Assembly: GCA_016098155.1 (NCBI GenBank)
Contig: JAAAJB010000004.1
Location: 62,001-126,000, forward strand
Length of the DNA: 64,000 bases
Direction of reading: 5' to 3'
Source of the DNA: Actinomortierella ambigua
Lineage: Eukaryota > Mortierellomycota > Mortierellomycetes > Mortierellales > Mortierellaceae
The position numbers and the translations under genes were made by a program. This document shows positions 1-12,500 of this stretch, in pieces. The first letter of the stretch is position 1; each line of letters starts with the position of its first letter. The notes under the pieces were generated by a model that did not search any database, was not told the origin of the DNA, and saw only the letters and a list, made by a program, of their open reading frames with translations.

Positions 1-24
1 CATCCAAGAAGGCACACGCGTATC

Positions 25-750
25 TTACTTTGTGTCGGGCTTGTAGTAGATCAGGGCGGTGGCAAAGGCCATGCTACCAAAGAAACCCCAGAAGTAAAGG
101 GACTCCCAGTCTTCCTTGGTGCGCTTGACGCCAGCAGGCAGAGGCTACGAGTAGGGGGGGGGAGATTGGGAGGGTATTTGCTGAGTGGTTAGCACGCTTC
201 CTCGAAAAAGGATTGACCGGCGATAGAATCTGATAAAGGGAGAGCAAGGGAGTGGTGATGTGGTCATTGGGAGGGAGTAATATGGTGACTGAGAGTGATG
301 CGGTGAACGAGAGCGATATGGGACAATGGCCCCCGGTCTCCGTGCAGGGCGAAATATGATCGGACCGCTTGTCCGAATGTTGGCCGAGGGGGGAAGGGGG
401 GAGAAAGAGAGCGGAACATCGCGTGGTCGGATAGATGCATGGCATGCAAGTGGACTGATCAAAGGGTGCCGAGGGTTGATGCTGACACCTGGGGCTCACT
501 CCAGGGTGCAATGGTGAATAGGGGAGACTGCATCCAAGTGATTCCGGAGAGAATGGTTGTTCCTCCTGCATCGGAGGTGATGGGTTGGTTCCTCCGTCCA
601 CCCGGAGCTGCTGTTAGGGGGGGGTAGAGGTACCTTCTCGCCAAAGAGGTAGCCGGTAGGGAGGTTGTACTCCTGGTGGCCACCACCACGGGTGAGGATG
701 GGGGTGCGGCGCAGAGGGGCGCGGGTGAGAGAGCGGGCCAGGAGAGACAT
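25..750 (-). CDS. NADH:ubiquinone oxidoreductase ESSS/NDUFB11-type subunit
   Basis: Two exons, complement(25..144, 634..750), give a 78-aa protein. Exon 1 starts at the ATG at 748-750 and ends in GYLFGEK before a GTACC donor. The 489-nt intron ends in TAG and exon 2 begins PLPAGVKRTKEDWE, so both exons keep phase 0. Seen: a short basic N-terminus rich in Arg, Leu and Thr (residues 1-21) like a mitochondrial presequence, the GYLFGEKPLP...KEDWE stretch, one hydrophobic segment YFWGFFGSMAFATALIYY (about residues 56-73), and a C-terminal KPDTK. Family knowledge: ESSS/NDUFB11 proteins are single-pass accessory subunits in the membrane arm of mitochondrial complex I and do not carry redox centres. 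The gene is divergent from POB3, leaving about 345 bp for both promoters. Other small complex I accessory subunits are the main alternative. Confidence 0.8.
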
Positions 751-1095
751 TATGAAGAGTGAGTGGGATGTGCAAAGGAACAATGTTCAATGCTCCAAAT
801 CCGAACGACAATAATCTCTCTCTGTTCTCTCGCCAACTACATTTTAGGGCTGCATAGAGCAATCCAACCCTCAGGAACAAGCCACCTCACCCACAAACAC
901 CTTTTTTGTGGTGTGGTGGCACACGCCCGCCTCTTCTCATTACAACACCTTCGTTGGCACTCATTTTGTTGGCACTTCTTTACACACTCTCCAATACCTA
1001 CACCTACTTACAGGAGAACAAGAGTCCGCCAACAACTCCCCCCCCCCCCAACATCAACACCTCCCTCATCTTTTCCGACTTTTATTTTTTCCAAC
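751..1095. promoter_or_regulatory. Bidirectional promoter region between complex I subunit and POB3
   Basis: This is the whole space between two divergent start codons. The POB3 side has the C/T-rich, purine-poor leader seen before many genes in this window. No clear TATA box was found for either gene. A bidirectional role is inferred from the geometry only. Confidence 0.5.
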
Positions 1096-3170
1096 ATGGA
1101 AATGGTCTCACAGTTTGACGAGATTTACCTGGGCCTGTCGCCTGATCTCGGCCGTCTGCGTCTCGCGACAAATGGTCTTGGTTGGAAGGCTCTCAGCGGT
1201 GAAGGTATCTTCACGGTGCGCGACACAGATCTCAAAAAAGCTGCATGGCTGCGTGCAGCTCGTGGATTCCAGCTGCGCTTGACTTTGCGTGATGGACAGA
1301 TTGTCAAGTTTGATGGTTTCGCACGCGATGTAGGTGTCCACGCCACTTATTCTATTTAGAGGACAAAATAGCGCGGTGCTTACCGTGGAATGAATGTGGA
1401 GTACGCAAGCTAACGATATCATGTTTTCCACTCTTTTCGCAACGGGGATATAGGACTACGATACACTAAAGGATATCGTCAAGGCCAACTATGGCCTGGC
1501 ACTCGAGTCAAAGGAGCTGAGCGTCAAGGGTTGGAACTGGGGAAAGACAGAGTTCCAAGGTATCATCATCGCAAAGTCAGGGAGAGCCAGCACTCAACTA
1601 TTATGCACGACTGATCGCTAGACGATGGGATGTTCACCAATCAGGCCACCTTGTTTTGTTTTGTTTTGTTTGTTTCTTGTTTTCTATTCTTGATGAACTG
1701 GATATATAGGCAACAACCTGCTGTTCAATGTTGGCAACAAGGAAATGTTTGAGATCCCTCTCAAGGAAGTCACCAACACAAGCTTGACAGGAAAGCACGA
1801 GATCATGATGGAACTCGGCGCACCCGAGATGGACGGCACTCCCAACAAAAAGTTTAAGGGCGACCAGTTGGTGGAGATGAGGTTCTACATCTCGGGTACC
1901 GTCCCCAAGGATCCCGATGCAGAGGAGGAGGAGGCGGATGGTGAGGAGGAGAGTGCAGCCCAGGTAAGGAGGCAGAGCAAATGGGCACGGATTTTGTTGT
2001 TGTTGTTGCTCCGGTGGATGAAAAGTGGTCGTCCGTTGTCTTGACTCGTGATAGAAGGACCGGTCGCCAATCGCTCATTGTTGCTGGGGCGTAATATTGA
2101 TGTATCCATTTGTTTCGGTTCAATCATAGGCCTTTTACGATGAGATCAAGGCAAGGGCTGAGATTGGCGAGGCCGCACCAGGCGACGGCATCGTTCTTTT
2201 CTCCGAGGTGTTGTGTCTTACGCCCCGTGGTCGTTATGACATTGACATGTTCCCGACATTCTTGCGTCTTCGTGGCAGGACGACAGACTACAAGATTGCG
2301 TACACGAGCATCATCAAATTGTTTTTGTTGCCCAAGCCAGACGACGTGCATGTTCTCTTTGTCATTGGTCTTGACCCACCTCTGCGTCAAGGTCAGACGC
2401 GCTATCCATTCTTGGTGTTCCAGTTTGTGCGGGAGGAGGAGACGGATGTGACGCTGAACCTGGAGGAGGACGTGATTGCGACCAAGTACGAGGGCAAGCT
2501 GCAAAAGAAGTACGAGGCGCGCACGTTTGAAGTGGTGAGCACATTGTTCCGGGCGTTGGCAGAGCGTCGCGTGACGATCCCCAGCGAGCACTTTAAGAGC
2601 TACCACCAACAGGCGGCGATCAAGTGTTCGATGAAGGCCAACGAAGGTGTGTTGTACCCACTGGACAAGTCGTTCTTGTTCATCCCCAAGCCGCCAACGT
2701 TTATTCCTCACAGCGAAATTGGCAGTGTGGCGTTCTCTCGTGTCGGAGGTGGTGCTGCGACGGCGTCGCGTACGTTTGATGTCAAATTCAACATGAAGAG
2801 CGGCACGGATTATTCGTTCTCGAGTATCAACCGGGAGGAGTATAACAACCTGAACGACTTTTTGCAGCTGAAAAAGATCAAGACCAAGTCGCTGGATGAG
2901 GAGGTCGCTGGACGGTATGTGGACGAGATGGGTGATGAGAGCGAGTCGGACGATGGCAAGCGCTCGAAGCGTGCCAAGCCTGTGCCAATCTATGGTGCCG
3001 ATGATGAAGATGAGGATGGCTCGAGTCCTGACGAGGACTTTGTGGCCGATGACAGCGAGAGCGACGTTGCAGAGGAGTTTGACGAGAATGTCAGTGATAC
3101 TGCCTCGGGATCTGAAGGTGATGATGACGATGATGAGGGTAATCGTCCAGCCAAGAAGTCAAAGAAGTAA
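1096..3170 (+). CDS. POB3: FACT complex subunit POB3/SSRP1
   Basis: Four exons, 1096..1329, 1454..1559, 1710..1963 and 2130..3170, join in phase to 544 aa, close to yeast Pob3 (about 550). FACT is the Spt16-Pob3 histone chaperone that loosens and rebuilds nucleosomes during transcription and replication. Seen: an N-terminal POB3/SSRP1 domain (residues 1-95, with GLSPDLGRLRLATNGLGWK), the ESKELSVKGWNWGKTEFQG segment, the family hallmark LTPRGRYDIDMFPTFLRLRG, a second PH-like (Rtt106-type) domain from about residue 330 with SSINREEYNNLNDFL, and a long Asp/Glu/Ser-rich tail ending in KKSKK. As expected for fungal Pob3, no HMG box follows the acidic tail, unlike animal SSRP1. Introns are 124, 150 and 166 nt. 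The AATAAA at 3223 fits its 3' end. Confidence 0.95.
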
Positions 3171-3222
3171 GCAGGTGGTTCCAACCAAAGCAATGAATGA
3201 GCACAAGAGATATAATATGTAC

Positions 3223-3228
3223 AATAAA
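3223..3228 (+). terminator. Poly(A) signal of POB3
   Basis: AATAAA lies 53 nt after the POB3 stop codon on the coding strand. Confidence 0.55.
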
Positions 3229-4107
3229 GATGAAAAAAAAGGAACGATGTTTGCTGCGCCTTCATCTCACATTGCTGCAACAGATGTCTCGAGAGAGGCT
3301 CGATTTATGAGAGAGAACTTTCTTAAGCGACCCCTCTGTGGTGGGTCGTCGACCAAGTATTGGAGGTGCCGTTTATGGGCAGCATCAAACTCTTTCTTCC
3401 ACCAACACTCAATGTCTGTCCCTCTGTCCTGACGATCCGTGTTTCATCTTTCCTCTCTTCTCGGCTGCCTACAAGCGAAGACTTCATCAAACGTTCACGG
3501 CGTTGATGAACGCCTATGGTACGCCGCATTTTTTACTGGCGCGATCGTCACAAAGTTCTCATAGGCCGCATTAGCATATATATCTTTTGGTCCTTCCCTG
3601 CCAACACCCGTCGCATAGAGAACAATAAACCCTGGCGCGACAAAAACCCTCGAAATCTCGCTATCAGGGCCAGAAAGGAATCTGTCTCCCTTCAGAACGA
3701 GACATAGGAATCAATTGGTCTTTGACCGAGGACACCGCGTAGTTTGGAATCCAACAGCCGCCGAATTGATCTATAGGATAATGACTTTTGCGCCACTTCC
3801 CTTCTGCCTTTTGATCCCTTTCGTCGCACACATCCAAACCCCTATTTCAAGTCCACCCAATCCAAGCTTTGTGGCATCTATCTCCTCTTACTATCGGTCG
3901 ACCCTGCAGCTGTTTGCACTCCGAACCCAACTGGCCCTAATTTGATAGGAGCTATTTAATATTTTCGGTGCCATATTTCCAACAGTCTACTACGTCTTGT
4001 TTGAACTGCGTCTGCAACCCATCCCTTTCATTTTTTGTACAAAAACAGCGTCAATCACCTCAACTCATCTCACTCCACCCCACCTCACCTAGATCTTCAT
4101 TGAATCA
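3229..4107. other. Intergenic region, no gene seen
   Basis: This contains the POB3 3' flank and the upstream region of the aspartic protease. Only short overlapping ORFs without family features are present. The last 100 bases are C/T/A-rich and G-poor, typical of fungal leaders. Confidence 0.6.
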
Positions 4108-6242
4108 ATGAAGCTCGTTCACTTGACCATACCCTTTGGTCTTAACGCTGCAAAGTCGGATCGTCCTCCAGCATCACCCTGCGCCATCTCTCCCACACCT
4201 GCCTCGCTCAACGCGCCAAAGAGGAAGGATGCCATTCTTACTATTCTGCAGGCACTGGGACTCGTCTTGTCCGCCGGTGCAGTGACCATGGCCTTGACAT
4301 TCTGGCCGGCTTATTCCTCCTCTCCCCCAGCCTCGCATGTCGCGTCCAAGACGCACGATCCAGTGCAGCTTGCAGACTCCATTTCAGCTCTGCCTTTCCG
4401 CTCTGGGCACCATGATGATGGCGGTGGTGATAGTGGCTTTGAGCCGCCTGTGCTTTCTTCAGTCACCTCGGAACCTGCCGCGCCCCTCTTGACCTCACCT
4501 GCTTCTACCTCATCTTCACCAATTCAGCCCGTCTCTATTGTCTTGGTAGAACCACCACCGTGGTCAGATGACACTGAGCTTGAAGACAGTGAGCCATGCA
4601 TGACAGAAGAGAACGAGATTGGAGACGAAAAACTTGCCATAGAGACTGTGGTTGTCGTTACCGAGTCACTGGACTACGTAGTAGCCAGTGAGGGAGAGGG
4701 TCGGGAAGGTCACTGCGATGCTGCCTGCCAGGAACAAAATCTCTTGGAGGCTCTCCTCCATAGCCACCTAGCCAAGCGGCGGTATGCGACAACCACGACA
4801 CTTGACAATACCCTGCCACTGATTCCCGAAAGTCTTCCCAGTGTTTTGGAAGAAGAGGACCAGCAGCTTCGCAAGCGAGCGCTAGAGATTTACGACGAGT
4901 TTGAGTTTAAGGAGAAGAAGCATGGGAACAAGAAAATTCAGCACAAGGGGAAGGGACATGGCAAGGACAAGGACCATGACCATAGCTATGCTAGCAGGGA
5001 GAGGAATGCCATGAGGACCAAGCACAATCCAGAGATGATAGTCGAGGAAAGCCCCGTGGCGGCAAACACGGTGGATTACCATCTTGATGGCGACGGCAAC
5101 TACGACCCCCAGACCAAGATTGCCCTGCGTCCGATCGGCACAGTGAGCGGGTACTACGGCGAGATTGCCCTTGGCGAACCAAAGCAGGTTTTTGCCGTTG
5201 TCTTTGACACGGGCTCGAGCGATCTCTGGATCCCATCCTCAAAGTGCCACGAGAAGAGCTGTTTGTCCCACCAGCGGTTCAACGGAGCCGACTCTTCCAC
5301 GTATGAGCGCCTTAGTCCGACTGAACCCTTTGATATTGAATATGGCACGGGGGAGGTCTCGGGCATCATCTCGGAAGACATTTTGACTCTTGGTGACGTC
5401 CCAAGCAAGAAGCCCGTTCGGTTTGCAGAGTCGCTCAAGTCGAGCTCGCTATTTGGCCGTGCAGTCTTTGATGGCGTCTTTGGTCTTGCCTATCCAGAGA
5501 TGAGCAGTTCGGGCGAGAAGCCCCCGTTGTTGGCCATGATGGACCAAGGTGTCTTCCGCCGCCATATGTTTGGCTTTTACATGGGCAAGAACTTTGGAGA
5601 GCTGTCGATTGGCGGGTACGACAAGGGCCTGATCGCCAATAACGACCTGATTTGGGCCCCTGTGGTCAAGAAGGGCTATTGGGAGATTGCGGTGGACAAG
5701 GTGCAGGTCCAGGGTGGAGGAAAAGTTACCGACCACATCAACGCTATTGTCGACACGGGTACGACTCAGATCATCGTCCCCGTCGACATTGCCAAGCACC
5801 TCCACGCCAGGCTGCTGCCGGGCGCCAAGCATATTAGCGAGGGAATATACTCGCTGCCGTGCGACACGGGCAGCATGCCTTCACTCCAGCTTACAATTGC
5901 TGGGCGACAGCTTACCCTCCCTCCCTCGCTCTACACCCTGCAGGAGATTGCACCTGGCCGATGCATGTCGGGCTTTGCAGGCGAGGAAGTTGATGGCTCC
6001 ACATGGATTCTCGGAGATGTTTTTCTCCGAAGTGTTTACTCGGTAAGGTTATCTTATATTTTGGAACATCAGGGTTGTTTTGAGCAATGGAAAATGTTGG
6101 AGAGGTGTGTGTGCGTGTGTGTTACGCGAGGTATGGGTTTGCTAAAAAGGACTTTTTATCGTATGCCGCTTTTCTCTCCTTCTTTGTACAGGTCTTTGAC
6201 TTTGAGCGCAACCGCGTTGGCTTTGGCACCCTGGCACGCTAG
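4108..6242 (+). CDS. Pepsin-like aspartic protease with N-terminal membrane segment
   Basis: Two exons, 4108..6042 and 6192..6242, give 661 aa; the last exon supplies VFDFERNRVGFGTLAR. Aspartic peptidases of family A1 cleave proteins with two catalytic aspartates. Seen: first active site DTGSSDLW (Asp at residue 367), flap YGTGEVSG, second active site DTGTTQ (Asp at 549), and a late ILGDVFLRSVYSVFD motif, so the catalytic core (about residues 345-661) looks intact. Unusual is the roughly 340-residue N-terminal part. A hydrophobic stretch at about residues 42-64 is preceded by basic PKRKD. Then follows a Ser/Pro/Glu-rich region with dibasic sites (LAKRRYA, LRKRALE) that could be Kex2-type processing points, and a Lys/His-rich patch (HGKDKDHDHS). 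A type II membrane anchor with later release of the protease is inferred. No GPI-like tail is seen. Confidence 0.9.
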
Positions 6243-6583
6243 AACAATGTAGATCATCATATCTGTACAACAAAATATCACAATATCACATTTTTTATTT
6301 TTCTTTATTTGGACCCCACCCAAATTTGGATCGACCTAAAGCTTGTACCTTTGTTTCAAAAAGACTGAGCAATCCACGACTCTTTCTCTCTCTCTTTCTT
6401 TCTCTCTCTTCTCTTTCTTTCCTTCTTGGCCTTCCACCCCCAGTCACCTGTCTGCCCTATCTTGTCTCTTTTACTTTTCCCCGCCTCCCCTTTCGTGACG
6501 GAAAGAAACAGTAGCACATTTCTGTGGACCAATGCAAAGCATTGCGCGTTAGGCATTTTGAATCACCATTGGCCATTGTCACC
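6243..6583. promoter_or_regulatory. Intergenic: protease 3' flank and MED23 promoter
   Basis: An A/T-rich tail after the protease stop is followed by a CT-rich tract (about 6378-6425) upstream of the MED23 start. No TATA box was recognised. Confidence 0.4.
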
Positions 6584-9500
6584 ATGCTCCCATTCAAGAC
6601 ACAGCTGCAGCATGTCCTCGACGACATTGGCGACCCCAAGGTACTGGACACGGGGCAATCACATTAATGGATGAACTTGCATCAACACCCTCCTCCTAAT
6701 TCTTACTCTTTTTTTCCCCTTTGCCTCGTTCCCTCTCTCTGTACTTTTTCTCTCGCGTGGCTCTCCTCTCCTCTCTAGCTGCCAGCCGACGTGGAGACCG
6801 CAACGGCCCAGAGTTACTTTTGGCAAGTATATCTGATTTGATTTTTTGGCCGATGGTGGCACCGGCAGATAAAAAAGACACTCCCACCATCCAATTGGCT
6901 GGCTGCTGACATATATGTTCTTCCGTCAAAAAACTCGTGCCTGGGAAATCAACAGCGTCTTTCGACCGCCCCCTCCAAAGAGAAGGCGATTCAATCCCGT
7001 CGTGCCGTGGTCCAAGTATCTGTCGGACCCTGAAAATGCAAAGTGTCTGACCTCGTTGGCTGGCGAGTTTCTTCGAGGATGCAAGCTCCAGGAAAACATG
7101 GTAAAGACATTCGAGGACGTGTGCCAAAAAATAAAAAAAAAGCACCAGCAACAAGAGGAAGCGCAACCGCGATCGTGCATGCGTTCGTTCTTTCGCTTGC
7201 TCACACCTGACATCCTTTGTTCTATCTGCTCCATCTTTGCCTCCTAATAGAACGAGCCGTTAGGCTACATCTTTCAGCAATATGGATCTAACCTTCAGTC
7301 ACCATCGCGATCGGCGTTGCTTCTTGGACTCCTGTACAACATTTTCCATCCCCCCTCAACCTTGTCCAATTATGAGCGGATCAAATCCTCTATCGTCCTC
7401 AGCAGATCCTTTTTACAGTTGATTCAGTACCTCGACATTTCCAATCAGCTGCAATGGGTCGGTACCACAAATTTGATTCTGCGGTGCCTTCAGCAGCCTG
7501 ACAGCGAGACCATCCCTTCAGAGACCTCAGTGTCGATCATTTCTTCTATACTAAAGAAGATCAACCAGCTTCCTCTCAACTGCTCCAAGGAGGAATTTGA
7601 GTGTGCGACTTTGGGTCTTGAGGTTGTTCACGCGTTTCTGCACAGCCCCACCAACGGAAAGCCTACCCATGCTACGTACTATGATCTGATGAAGGAGGTA
7701 ACTGTAGGACCCTTGAAAGTGACACCATCATATCTGCCAGAGAATTCTAGATGGCCAAAAAAATCTAAGCATCCCCTATATTTTGTTCAAACAATCCAAT
7801 TGTAGCTTCCTCAAACATTCCCGATAGGAGTTGTTGTTCATTGGACACTAGAGTCGTTTATCCAGCAGGTCCACATGCGGACTCAAAACCTTGCGTCGCT
7901 TATCATGCCCCCGAATGCTGCGTGGCCACTCATCTCGCAGATCAGTCGCCAGCACGAGTTTACCAATCTTGCCCAGCGTCAAGGGTACCTCATGTTTAGC
8001 AACTACTATGTAAGATCTCACCTATTTGCGTGATTTGATGTGCGCGTCAACCAGCTTTCCCTCCTATTCAGTGATACCTTAACAGGCATGAACTGATGTT
8101 CCTCTTTTTTTCTTCTTTTAAAAAAATCGGCTCATCCAACGTACAACTCATCAGGCCACAGCAGCAAAAGAGGGCCATATCACGACCGTGGCATCGCAGT
8201 TTGGCGATCTCTTGTTTCAGCGAGCACCATCGGACGAAATTTTCTTCAAAATTCGTCAGTTGCCCCAGATACCCTCGAGTGCATCAACCTTGCGTGAGTC
8301 TTTGGTGATCAAGACCAGAAATGTTGTAAAGTGCATTCAGCGACACAGCCGGTTCCATGAACCTCGACCAGTAGATACCACGCAACCTGTGCCAGCAAAT
8401 CCTGACATGGTGATTCCCGACAATATTGACTTTATGGAACTGTTGATCGAGCTATCGGATCACCTATATGCTTTTGTTGGAACAGAGTAAGGACAAAAAA
8501 GAAATAACAAAGGCCGAGTGACCGCATTGAGAAAGGGTAGTGCTGTCAGGGAGACCAACATAGTGGACTAACCCTATCCGCCACCTTTCGTTCTTGGTGC
8601 CTTACGCAGACTGTCACAAATTTCAAACATTTTCCCAACTGGATACTCGGTCCTCTATGAAGACTTGATCGCGGACTATAAGGCACTGGTTACCGGCAAC
8701 GATAAGAATCCAGCCGAGCTCGAGAAAGATAATACGCTCATCTACCTGCTACTTCAGCTCATTCGTAAGTTGTGTTGATGTTTGATATAGAAAGTGAATG
8801 ATGAAGGGAGATTTACAGATTGTCTCTAATAGGAAAAAAATGCCTCTAATCGTCCTACTATGTATTAGACATCGAGAAAGTAGGCGGAAAGGATAAACTT
8901 TTGCCTACGGACTATGCAGGAGATGAACGGCTCTTCTCAATGTTGATCAGTCTGTACAACGAGGATCAGGTCAACTCCAAGGATGGATTTTATCTCCGAG
9001 ACCTGTCTTTGCAATGTGCAGTAAGTTGGAATGATCTCCGTGGACGGGCGGAAGGGCCCCTGGAAGGCAAGTGCTGTGAAACTGAAGCCAACCTTTTATT
9101 TTATTTATTTTTAGATTAGCCACCAGCAAAGCTACATCCGTGACAGGACAATGATGAAGTATAGACATCCCAAGCTGTCCATCATCTGGCCATACTATTC
9201 ACAAATTTGTTACAACATCCAGTCATATTTCCTCCACAAGTACAAGAGTAAGTATTTTCTCGCTTATGCGTAAAGTTCATCCCCCCCCCCCCTTTTGGAA
9301 TGTGTCGCTAAAACATGGATTTCCTCCTTTGGTTCACAGATAATATCCATGATACCACAACGCTATCCAACTTGTCAATGCAGGAGAATGTCAAGATCGC
9401 CATGGAGTCACAGCTGCGACAGCACATTGTAGCTGGCACACTCTTTATTTACCTGGTGCCGACATATCAAGGCAAGGAGCCAGAGTTGGATCCGTCTGGA

Positions 9501-12500
9501 ATGTTTTTGAACGGAGGAGCCTTGAGCTACAAACTTCTGGATTTGCTGAACATTGACACAAAGCATCGGTGAGTGCTGCCTCTGCTTTGCTCTACCTTTT
9601 GAAGAAACATGATGAAATGCATGAATGCAAGTTTTTTTTTTATTGAATAACACTTTTTTTTTATCGTCTCAGACTGCTTGGATTGATTTACAAGATGATG
9701 TTGGACAGTGACCAGGGCCCGCGGTTCCATGGAGACCCTGCACCAGTAGCAAAATTTCTTTCGCCATATGTCGTGGATGTCATCTACAAGCTTCTCTCCA
9801 ACTCTCCTTGCGCGTAAGTGTCCACTCATCGTTGTCAAAGGACTTGACCGAGCGATGAATTCAATTCTGACTGACTCTCCACTCCGTTCCACGTTCACTT
9901 CACTCCTCTTCCCCCCTCTCACTGTAGTGTCGAGCTGGTGATGAAGACTATGTTTGAAAAGCTGAGGCGGTACGACAGAATGCTCATGGTAGCAGGAGCC
10001 CAGGAAGTGCCAAAGGAGATTACGCGATGGCAACATACTGTCCTACAGTTGCTCACCTTCCGAATGATGCGGCCTCTCAAGTACACGGCCACATGCGCAC
10101 ACTTGCTCCACTATATCAAGTTTGCACTTGCATCGACCAAACACCGCGCTGTCTATAGCGTGGTTGAGACGTTTGCACATGGCGCTCTCGTAAGTTCTTA
10201 ATCTAAGATGTACTTTGAAGGAAACAAAGAAGAGAGCTCTTGCATCAAACGGTAGGAGGGGGAGGCTAAGGAAGTTTCTAACCCACGCTGGTGTCTTCTT
10301 TCCTTTTTCCACCTTTTCAAAAAAAAATCTTCCTTTGTAGAGCGTACAAACGAGCCACAAGTTTATGCGATCACTCATCGACAATAAGCGCGAGCGGCCT
10401 TACTGGTTCGAGGAATCAGAAGTGCTTGCCCGCCGCGCGGTCTTGACGGTGGCTAGAATCGTAAAGTTGCGTGGACAGGGAGATGCGCCTCTAGGCATCA
10501 TCTCGGAGGTCCTTCAATACCTGCTCAAGCACCCCATCCTCTGGTCGGACGAGGTGCTGGCGTTCTTCCCAGAGCCTGTTCGGGACTTTTACAGCAAGCA
10601 GACCGTTGCCTCGACGGCTGTACCAGGCTCGATCACCGAAGACGAGGTACGCATGAAAAGAAGAAAAGAAAAGAAAAGAAAAAGAACACTCGTTGGAATA
10701 ACACACGCACCTTTTGTTTATGTCCGCTTGCATGAAGCTCACCCAAAAACGTATCTGCCAAACGTTCCTGATTTAGGTGTCAAACTTGCTTGACAGGACA
10801 TATGTACACAATGTGCTTTTGGTACCCAAGGGCACGGAGCCCAACACATATCTCCTGAGCCACTACTCCAACATGGAGAATCATCCCTACTTCTTATGCG
10901 TCTTCTGGGAGATTATTGTCATCCACCAACAGATCTCAGAGACGATGCTTGATGGTATATATTTCACGAATTGCACTGTGATATCTACGTTTTGCAATGA
11001 TCACTAGCACCTTGTTTAACGCGTTCTCCACTGGAATGATAGATGTTCGCGCCGTGCTGATGCAGTTCCCGCCAGCCAACATGTCCATGTATACCCAGCA
11101 GCTTGTTGACTATGCCCTTCGGAAGGTTGAGCCTGAAGTGGACACCATGGGCTCGGTCGATTTTGTAAGACAAGTGGGGCTGCACTGTGTTGTTTGGTCT
11201 GGATGAGAGCATATCAAAGAATGTACTCTTTTAACCGCCTATTCTCTTTTTTTTTCTTTCTTTCCACCATTCTACCTCGCTTTCTTCGTCCTCCTCAACG
11301 TGCAATAGGTCGTCAGGATGTTTGAAGAATTGGTATGGAAGTACCATTTGCTAAGCATCGAGCACGTTCTGCTAGCCCTGATCACTGGCCACCCATCGCG
11401 CAACAACCGATTGGGACTTCGGGTGATGATCCAGATGACGGTGCACTCGGTGGAGCTGTCGAACCGGATCTCGCACTGGATGTCGATCGGGGTCAGTCCA
11501 CGGCCTTGGGAAGAGGACCGGTATTACGACAAGATGCGTCAATACCTGGAAAAGTATCCCGAGTACTTTGGGTTTGAGGCGTACCAGTACCAGCAGGACC
11601 TTGCTGGGTTGTCCAACAACGGCAACGGCAACGGCGGTCTGCAGCCACCGCTGGAGATGCCGCTGCTCGTCTTTTATTCGAACGTGCTATTGCGACTGCT
11701 TAACACCTTTGACGTTGTGATTGGACGGCTGATCGAGTACCAGTGCGCCGACGAGCTGGTGTCCTTCCTGGACAAGTTTGGATGTATGTACGCATACCAC
11801 AACACGCCAATGGCGTTTGTGCGGGACACGTTGCTGTACTATAACGAGTCCCCGTTATTGCAACACCCGAGCGTGATGAAGGGCCTGGTCCGACTGTTGG
11901 ACTTTAAACAGGTTGAGTTGCACCCAGTCTTGACCGACTATGCGCAGGAGGTCTCGAGTCCGACCGCGGAGGTGGCGGCCTTTGACGAGCTGTACGTCCA
12001 CGACGTGCTCCGCAAACTGGCCACGGCCATGGACCCACGCGAATGTGGGTACAAGACGGATCCGCAGTTGCCCGAACGGCACTACCGCGAGATCCCCAAC
12101 CCGACCACGTTGGGCTTGTACACGGCCGTTATTGAGATCTTGGCGAGCCCAATCCCCAAGGAGAATGTCGTCCGCTGGGTCTTGGATCTGGCGCTGGCGA
12201 ACCGGATCTCAGACAACCATGGTAATAGTAGCGGCTCGTCGATGCGTGGTGGATACTCGCCTTATCCGTCCTTCTCGACGCCGACGACAGCAGCAACACA
12301 GCGCCAGCAGCAGCAACATCAACGGTCATGCAGGAGTGCACCGGATCCATTGGTTCTTCATGCAGCCGGATTTTTGTTCTCGGTGCTGCCCAAGAGCTAT
12401 GTGGACGTACTCTTCCAGGAGTTTGATCGGTTTGTGCGGACTGATGAGTTGTTGCTCGAGGCATCCACCCATGTCGAGATGGTGACAGGGCCCACGGCGA

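Noticed and set aside
74..601. 175-codon minus-strand ORF overlapping the complex I gene
   Set aside because: It lies mostly in the intron of that gene, is Pro/Ser/His-rich, and the spliced 78-aa protein explains the region.
11007..11042. Alternative MED23 acceptor CACTAG at 11007 adding about 12 residues
   Set aside because: It breaks phase with the only nearby GT donor, and the extra residues exceed the family spacing; the GATAG acceptor at 11042 fits both.
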